Assembly (NCBI GenBank): GCA_002500665.1
Contig: DLRY01000018.1
Location: 20,790-84,789 of the forward strand
DNA: 64,000 nucleotides
Source of the DNA: Opitutia bacterium UBA7876
GTDB lineage: Bacteria; Verrucomicrobiota; Verrucomicrobiia; Opitutales; Seribacteraceae
Direction of reading: 5' to 3'
Position 1 is the first letter of the stretch. Every line of letters begins with the position of its first letter. Shown one piece after another: positions 58,574-64,000 of the stretch. The notes below the pieces were generated by a model. It was not told the origin of the DNA, searched no databases, and worked only from the letters and a program-made list of their open reading frames with translations. Position numbers and translations under genes: made by a program.

Positions 58574-59175
58574 ATCCGCAACGTACTTGGCCCCAATGCG
58601 CTCCTCGCATCGGAGGTAATGATGAAGCGGGGCCTGCTTTTTGTGCCGCCTTGGGTAACGTGGTAACCAAATGCGGAACCTAATTCTACCTGAGTGCCTT
58701 GGTTGTCGAAAGGAGCCAGAAGAGCTTTTTTGTATTGCGGGTTGTGGTCCAGTTGGCGAGTGACGTTGATTCTCAAGCGCATGCCCTGAAGTTCATCCGC
58801 ATGCTTGGCAATCAATCCCTCAAGGTGATTTTCCCTCTCTACGCTCTGCAAGTTAAGTATGGCGGGAGGAGGCGTCAGGCTAAAGGAAGACGAACTCTGG
58901 TACCTTTCCGGTTCCTGTAAGTGGTAGAAAACGTAAGCCAGGGATATTGAAACGGAAATCGTGAGGGAGCCGATTATGGTCCCAATCCACGCACAGGTTT
59001 TGATTGAAACCCCACAGGGGCTTGTCTTGCTTCTGCGCAGGGCAATCATTCCGCAGATGATGGGAGCGATGGGAATAAGGAGGGCGGCGCAGATCAAGCT
59101 GATGAATGCAAGCGCCTTCGCATTTTTACCTTTGCGGTCTTGGTTTTTCATTTCCTGGCTTTCACTCATTTCCAT
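58510..59175 (-). CDS. N-terminal part of frameshifted membrane/coiled-coil protein
   Basis: This 221-residue frame has two membrane helices, LAFISLICAALLIPIAPIIC and WIGTIIGSLTISVSISLAYV, with a DUF4190-like look, followed by an outer or soluble domain with QGMRLRINVTRQLDHNPQYK and GSAFGYHVTQGGTK. The last 45 residues (from about RPRFIITSD) turn into a basic, Ser-rich frame that does not look natural, while the overlapping frame continues sensibly from the A-run. The break is a single-base -1 shift. It may be a mutation, a sequence error or programmed slippage. Confidence 0.6.
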   Translation of the reverse strand: MEMSESQEMKNQDRKGKNAKALAFISLICAALLIPIAPIICGMIALRRSKTSPCGVSIKTCAWIGTIIGSLTISVSISLAYVFYHLQEPERYQSSSSFSLTPPPAILNLQSVERENHLEGLIAKHADELQGMRLRINVTRQLDHNPQYKKALLAPFDNQGTQVELGSAFGYHVTQGGTKSRPRFIITSDARSALGPSTLRMWSRRNTKSSTRPPRAKKSSS

Positions 59176-59551
<376 letters not shown>

Positions 59552-59594
59552 TTTTTCCTTTCTTTTGACTACTCCCTCGAAACCGCTGGCGAAA

Positions 59595-60482
59595 ATGGAA
59601 GAAAAAGTAAACATAGGATGGCTTGGCACGGGAGTCATGGGAAGGCACATGGCTGGCCATTTGCTGGATTCGGGACATCGCTTGACAGTCTTTACTAGAA
59701 CCCGGAGCAAGGCCGATGGCCTGCTTGCAAGAGGAGCCGAGTGGGGTTCTTCTCCCAGCGAAGTTGCCGCCGGGTCCGAGGTGATCTTCACCATGCTGGG
59801 GTATCCCTCCGACGTGGAGGAGGTCTACTGTGGAAAGCAAGGAATCCTTGAGGGTTGCCGTCCCGGATCGATCCTCGTCGACATGACGACCTCCAGTCCC
59901 GAGCTTGCGACCCGGATTTCCGGACAGGTTAGGGAAAGATCCTGCGAACTAATCGACGCCCCCGTAAGTGGGGGGGACGTCGGAGCGAGGAACGCCAAGC
60001 TGGCCATCATGTGCGGAGGCGACGAAAACTCCTTCGGGAGAATCCTTCCGCTCCTGCGGGATATGGGCGAGAATATCGAGCTGTTCGGCCCCTCCGGTTC
60101 CGGGCAGAGGGTCAAAATGTCCAATCAGATTCTCATTGCATCGACCATGGTCGGTACGGTGGAGGCTCTTCTCTACGCGGAGAGGGCCAAGCTCGACCTG
60201 ATGCGCGTAATCGGCTTGGTGGGGCAGGGCGCGGCCGGTTGCTGGTCGATTAATCAATTGGGTCCGCGGATGGTGGATGGTGACTGGGAGCCGGGCTTTT
60301 TCGTGAAGCATTTCGTGAAGGATATCGGCATCGCCTTGGAGGATTCGGCCCGGTTGGGCCTGAAACTGCAGGGACTCGAATTGGCCCGGGAATTTTACCA
60401 ACGGGTGGTGGAGGAGGGTTTTGCCGACAAGGGAACGCAGGTTCTCCTGAAGGTGCTCGGAAAGATGAACGATCGATCTTGA
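59595..60482 (+). CDS. Beta-hydroxyacid dehydrogenase (3-hydroxyisobutyrate dehydrogenase family)
   Basis: This protein of about 295 residues has the NAD(P)-binding IGWLGTGVMGRHMAGHLLDSG, the substrate loop LIDAPVSGGDVGARNAKL, and the catalytic Lys region FFVKHFVKDIGIALEDS. These are standard for 3-hydroxyisobutyrate, tartronate semialdehyde and related beta-hydroxyacid dehydrogenases or succinic semialdehyde reductases. The substrate cannot be told from sequence. The start at 59595 is chosen over the TTG at 59565 because it opens directly onto the fold. It lies between the tRNA and the UXS-type gene. Confidence 0.88.
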   Translation: MEEKVNIGWLGTGVMGRHMAGHLLDSGHRLTVFTRTRSKADGLLARGAEWGSSPSEVAAGSEVIFTMLGYPSDVEEVYCGKQGILEGCRPGSILVDMTTSSPELATRISGQVRERSCELIDAPVSGGDVGARNAKLAIMCGGDENSFGRILPLLRDMGENIELFGPSGSGQRVKMSNQILIASTMVGTVEALLYAERAKLDLMRVIGLVGQGAAGCWSINQLGPRMVDGDWEPGFFVKHFVKDIGIALEDSARLGLKLQGLELAREFYQRVVEEGFADKGTQVLLKVLGKMNDRS

Positions 60483-60549
60483 GCAATCCGGCAAAAGATT
60501 GTTTCAAAATATTCCAGAACTGATAGGCTTGTTCCCTTACAGCTAAATT

Positions 60550-61482
60550 ATGGCAACTTTAATCACCGGAGGCGCGGGCTTCCTAGGCAGTCACCTTTGC
60601 GAGCGTTTACTCGAGCGCGGGCAGGAGGTCATCTGCATGGATAACTTCTTCACTGGAAGAAGGCGGAACGTCGCCCACCTGCTCGATAACCCTAACTTCG
60701 AGTTGATCAGGCACGACGTCGTGGATCCCTTCAAGGTCGAGGTGGATCGAATCTACAACTTGGCCTGCCCGGCTTCCCCGGTCCACTACCAGTATAACCC
60801 CATCAAGACGGTCAAGACTTCAGTCATGGGAGCCATCAATTGCCTTGGCCTGGCCAAGAGGGTGGGAGCCCGAATCCTGCAGGCCTCGACCTCCGAGGTA
60901 TACGGCGACCCGGAAGTTCATCCCCAACCAGAAGAATACCGGGGTAACGTCAATCCCATCGGCCTGCGGGCCTGCTACGACGAGGGAAAACGATGCGCCG
61001 AAACCCTCTTTTTTGACTACCACCGGGAAAACCAAGTGGATATTCGGGTAGTCCGCATCTTCAACACCTATGGCCCGCGCATGCTCGAGAACGATGGGCG
61101 GGTGGTGTCCAACTTTATTGTACAGGCCCTCAAGGGTGAGGATATCACCATCTATGGCAATGGTTCCCAAACCCGTTCCTTTTGCTACGTCGACGACCTG
61201 CTTGATGCGATGATGGGCGTAATGGACCAAGGAGAAACCGTGGGCCCGGTAAACATAGGCAACCCAGTGGAGTTTTCCATCCGCGAACTGGCCGAAAAGG
61301 TGCTCGAGAAAACGGACTCCTCCTCCAAGCTTGTCGAGAAGCCTTTGCCGTCCGACGACCCCACCCAGCGCAAGCCCGATATTTCCTTGGCCGAAAAAGT
61401 TCTGGAATGGTCTCCCAAAGTCCAATTGGAAGAGGGTCTTGACCGGACCATTCCATACTTCCAGTCCATACTGGAAAGCTAA
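60550..61482 (+). CDS. UDP-glucuronate decarboxylase-like SDR (UXS type)
   Basis: This 310-residue cytoplasmic protein has the NAD-binding LITGGAGFLGSHLCERLL and the motif YNLACPASPVHYQYNPIKT. LQASTSEVYGDPEVHPQPEEY, the active-site Tyr-x-x-x-Lys in ACYDEGKRCAE, and RIFNTYGPRMLENDGRVVSN follow. This combination is typical of UXS-type enzymes that convert UDP-glucuronate to UDP-xylose, used in polysaccharide or glycan synthesis. A dTDP-glucose-dehydratase relative is less likely. It starts 67 bp after the preceding gene; secA begins 8 bp after its stop. Confidence 0.87.
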   Translation: MATLITGGAGFLGSHLCERLLERGQEVICMDNFFTGRRRNVAHLLDNPNFELIRHDVVDPFKVEVDRIYNLACPASPVHYQYNPIKTVKTSVMGAINCLGLAKRVGARILQASTSEVYGDPEVHPQPEEYRGNVNPIGLRACYDEGKRCAETLFFDYHRENQVDIRVVRIFNTYGPRMLENDGRVVSNFIVQALKGEDITIYGNGSQTRSFCYVDDLLDAMMGVMDQGETVGPVNIGNPVEFSIRELAEKVLEKTDSSSKLVEKPLPSDDPTQRKPDISLAEKVLEWSPKVQLEEGLDRTIPYFQSILES

Positions 61483-61490
61483 AGCGGAAG

Positions 61491-64000
61491 ATGATGAATC
61501 CACTCGCCCCCGTCAAAAGCCTCCTCAACGCCCTCAAGGGCAGGAACCACAGAAAATACCTCAAGAAGTGCGAGCCCGTGGTGAAGGAGATCAATCGGCT
61601 TGAGGAGGAGTACCAGTCCCTGAGCGAAGAGCAACTTAAGGCCAAGACCCAGGAGTTCATGGAACGTAATCGCAACGGTGAGAGCCTCGATCAACTTTTG
61701 CCGGAGGCTTTCGCGGTGGTCAAGAACGCGGCTCGTCGTCTCTGTGGTCAGGAAGTCTCCGTCTGCGACCATCCCATCCTTTGGGAAATGGTTCATTACA
61801 ACGTGCAATTGGTCGGGGGCATGGCCCTGCACGAGCGCCACATTGCCGAAATGGCGACCGGTGAGGGAAAGACGTTGGTCTCTACCTGCCCCCTTTATCT
61901 CAATGCCCTGTCCGGTAAGAACTGCCAACTCGTAACAGTCAACGATTACCTCGCCTTGCGGGATTCCCAATGGATGGGAGCCCTCTTTAAGTATCTCGGG
62001 CTGACCGTGGGTTGTATCCAGAACAACATGCCGTCGGCCGAGCGCAGGGAAATGTACAAGTGCAACATTACCTATGGCACGGCATCGGAATTCGGTTTTG
62101 ATTATCTTCGGGACAACGGAATGGCTACCTGCATGGAAGACCAGGTACAGAAGGATTACTTCTTCTGCATCATCGATGAGGCGGACTCCATCCTGATCGA
62201 CGAGGCCAGAACACCGCTTATCATATCGGGTCCCATGCGTGAGGACCACCCTCTCCCCTTCATGGATATGAAGCCCAAGGTGATGAAGCTTTTCGAGACC
62301 CAGCTCAGGCAGTGCAACAAGCTTGCGGAGGAGGCGAAAAAGTCCTTTGCCGCGGATGAGCTCTCGGATGAGCAGGCGGACGAGGCGACGGCCCGTCTCT
62401 ACCAAGTGAAGCGGGGCATGCCCACCCATCGCCAGTTCATGAGGATGATGGAGGATGCCGCCATCCGCAAAAGGTTCGAGAAATTCGACCTGGAAATGAA
62501 CTCGGACTACAACAAGGAGCGGGCTCACCAGCTCAAGGAGGATCTCCATTACGTCATCGACGAGAAAAACCAGCAGGCCGATCTCACGGAGAAGGGTAGG
62601 CAATTGATCAGTCCGGATGACCCGGAAGGCTTCGTGATTCCCGACTTGGCCGTGATGTACGTCGACATCGAGAGGGATTCCGAAGCCTCGGACGATGATA
62701 AGCGCAGCAGGAAGGAAGAAGCGGAGCAGGATTTTCAAGTCAGAAGCGAGCGCATCCATACCGTCTCTCAGCTCTTGCGAGCCTATGGTCTTTACGAGAA
62801 GGACAAGCATTACGTCGTGCAGGGCGGCAAGGTCATGATCGTGGATGAGAATACGGGGCGCCTGATGCCGGGCCGCAGATGGAGCAACGGGCTCCATCAG
62901 GCGGTGGAGGCCAAAGAGGGCGTTGCCATCGAGAAGGAGACCAAGACCTACGCCACCATCACGATCCAGAACTATTTCAGGATGTACGAAAAGCTGGCCG
63001 GAATGACGGGTACCGCGGAAACGGAAGCGGGTGAATTTCACGACATCTACAGGTTGGGCGTTATGGTCATTCCCACCCACAGGCCCTGCGTCCGGAAGGA
63101 CTTGAACGACCTCATGTTCAAGGGGCGCAGGCAAAAGTTCAATCAAGTCCTGGAGGACCTGAGTGAGGCTCACCAACGGGGGCAACCGGTTCTTGTCGGA
63201 ACCGCCTCGGTCGAATCTTCGGAGGTGTTCAGCCGGATGCTCAAGAGAGCCAATATCCGCCACACCGTACTCAACGCCAAGTTTCACGAGAGGGAGGCGG
63301 AAATCGTCGCCCAGGCGGGCCAAGCCGGTTCCGTCACCATTGCCACCAACATGGCGGGCCGCGGAACGGACATCAAGCTGGGCGAGGGAGTGAAGGAAAA
63401 CGGTGGCCTGCTGGTCCTTGGTACGGAAAGGCACGAGTCGAGAAGAATCGACCGCCAGTTGCGCGGGCGCTGCGCGCGCCAGGGCGACCCAGGGGCCTCC
63501 AAGTTCTACGTTTCTCTCGAGGACGATCTGATGCGCCTTTTCGCCAACCAGGGGGCTCTTTCCAAGATGCTCGAGAAATCCTTCGGCGACGATGAGATGC
63601 TTGAGCACGGAACCTTGGACTGGTCCATCCAGAATGCCCAGAAGAAGGTCGAGCAGCAGAATTATTCAATCCGCAAGCGCCTGCTTCAATACGACGACGT
63701 TCTCAACCGCCAGAGGGAAATCGTCTACTCCATCCGTAACGACGTTCTCCTCGAGGAAGATCCCGGGAAAATCCTTCTCGAGCTGATCGAGGAAGAGGTC
63801 GAGGTTCGCCTGGGCGGTGTGCCCGAGGAGGAGTTCAAGGCCGGTAGCTCGGAGGAAATGCCCGAGCTCGAGTCCGTCCTCGCCTCCTGGGTCAACGTTA
63901 CCTTTCCTCTCTCCGTGCGCCTTGAAGAATTGCAGGGCAAGCGGGAAGAAGAGGTCAAGGACGTCATCCTCGAGAAGATCGTTTCCGCCTATGAGGCCAA
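61491..64000 (+). CDS. secA: Preprotein translocase ATPase SecA (5' part; 3' end outside window)
   Basis: The open frame runs from the ATG at 61491 (or the adjacent 61494, with GGAAG just upstream) to the window end, about 836 codons. SecA marks are the nucleotide-binding MATGEGKTLV (residues 121-130), IIDEADSILIDEARTPLIISG, RRWSNGLHQAVEAKEGV, NYFRMYEKLAGMTGTAETEA and TIATNMAGRGTDI with RQLRGRCARQGDPGASKFY. The crosslinking domain carries an insert of roughly 75 residues compared with E. coli SecA, as known in some other phyla. SecA drives protein export through SecYEG. The C-terminal zinc tail would lie beyond the window. Confidence 0.97.
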   Translation, partial: MMNPLAPVKSLLNALKGRNHRKYLKKCEPVVKEINRLEEEYQSLSEEQLKAKTQEFMERNRNGESLDQLLPEAFAVVKNAARRLCGQEVSVCDHPILWEMVHYNVQLVGGMALHERHIAEMATGEGKTLVSTCPLYLNALSGKNCQLVTVNDYLALRDSQWMGALFKYLGLTVGCIQNNMPSAERREMYKCNITYGTASEFGFDYLRDNGMATCMEDQVQKDYFFCIIDEADSILIDEARTPLIISGPMREDHPLPFMDMKPKVMKLFETQLRQCNKLAEEAKKSFAADELSDEQADEATARLYQVKRGMPTHRQFMRMMEDAAIRKRFEKFDLEMNSDYNKERAHQLKEDLHYVIDEKNQQADLTEKGRQLISPDDPEGFVIPDLAVMYVDIERDSEASDDDKRSRKEEAEQDFQVRSERIHTVSQLLRAYGLYEKDKHYVVQGGKVMIVDENTGRLMPGRRWSNGLHQAVEAKEGVAIEKETKTYATITIQNYFRMYEKLAGMTGTAETEAGEFHDIYRLGVMVIPTHRPCVRKDLNDLMFKGRRQKFNQVLEDLSEAHQRGQPVLVGTASVESSEVFSRMLKRANIRHTVLNAKFHEREAEIVAQAGQAGSVTIATNMAGRGTDIKLGEGVKENGGLLVLGTERHESRRIDRQLRGRCARQGDPGASKFYVSLEDDLMRLFANQGALSKMLEKSFGDDEMLEHGTLDWSIQNAQKKVEQQNYSIRKRLLQYDDVLNRQREIVYSIRNDVLLEEDPGKILLELIEEEVEVRLGGVPEEEFKAGSSEEMPELESVLASWVNVTFPLSVRLEELQGKREEEVKDVILEKIVSAYEA

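Noticed and set aside
61479..63608. Open frame of 709 residues on the minus strand
   Set aside because: It lies opposite secA, whose motifs are unmistakable; the long antisense frame results from codon bias.

Overview
The window looks like a chromosomal segment of a Verrucomicrobiota bacterium, probably class Opitutae or a close relative. The evidence is by family content only. It carries many secreted sulfatases, DUF1080, ThuA-like and SASA-type esterase proteins, a DUF1552 protein paired with a very large planctomycete-type cytochrome c protein, a XylR-like AraC regulator, and many exported proteins of unknown function. Housekeeping genes (tgt, secA, avtA, UDP-glucuronate decarboxylase, tRNA-Pro) lie among them. 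I see no phage, transposase, CRISPR array or rRNA.

Layout. 1-3724: the C-terminal part of a sulfatase, a DUF1080 protein and two ThuA-like proteins. 3888-10623: a divergent locus. On the minus strand is a CzcO/ArsO-like flavoprotein coupled to an ACR3/BASS-type transporter. On the plus strand is a four-gene operon: HxH lipoprotein, LolD-like ATPase, FtsX-like permease and DUF3299 lipoprotein. It resembles zinc-responsive operons of gammaproteobacteria and is the best candidate for an under-described system here. 10640-17141 (minus): a tightly packed polysaccharide operon with three sulfatases, a pectate-lyase-like lipoprotein and a truncated cytochrome c fragment. 17151-24669 (minus): a small remnant, the DUF1552 and planctomycete cytochrome pair, and a transglutaminase/FGE-like fusion. 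24721-29654 (minus): a peptidase-inhibitor-I9 protein, a small membrane protein, two SASA esterases and an unknown exported protein. 29805-35683 (minus): an operon led by a VIT/vWA/TPR protein and followed by lipoproteins and exported proteins, one of them interrupted by an in-frame TAG. 35828-48770: a YiiX-like peptidase, AvtA, a BNR-4 protein, an ankyrin lipoprotein, FAD oxidoreductase, XylR-like regulator, acyl desaturase, ThuA-like protein and CehA/McbA-like PHP protein. 48903-57358: phosphatase-like, serine hydrolase, sugar isomerase-like, phosphoesterase, Tgt and a C-type lectin-like protein. 57554-64000: a frameshifted membrane/coiled-coil gene, tRNA-Pro(GGG), a beta-hydroxyacid dehydrogenase, UXS-type decarboxylase and the 5' part of secA.

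Overall the cell appears equipped to degrade sulfated, acetylated and uronate-containing polysaccharides outside the cytoplasm. Many genes overlap by ATGA or TGATG, which indicates operons with translational coupling and fixes several start codons. Points that deserve checking are two genes broken only by a single in-frame TAG followed by GG, a Tgt lacking two of its three zinc-binding cysteines, a rearranged FGE-like domain, a -1 frameshift at an A-run, and the metal-type divergent locus.
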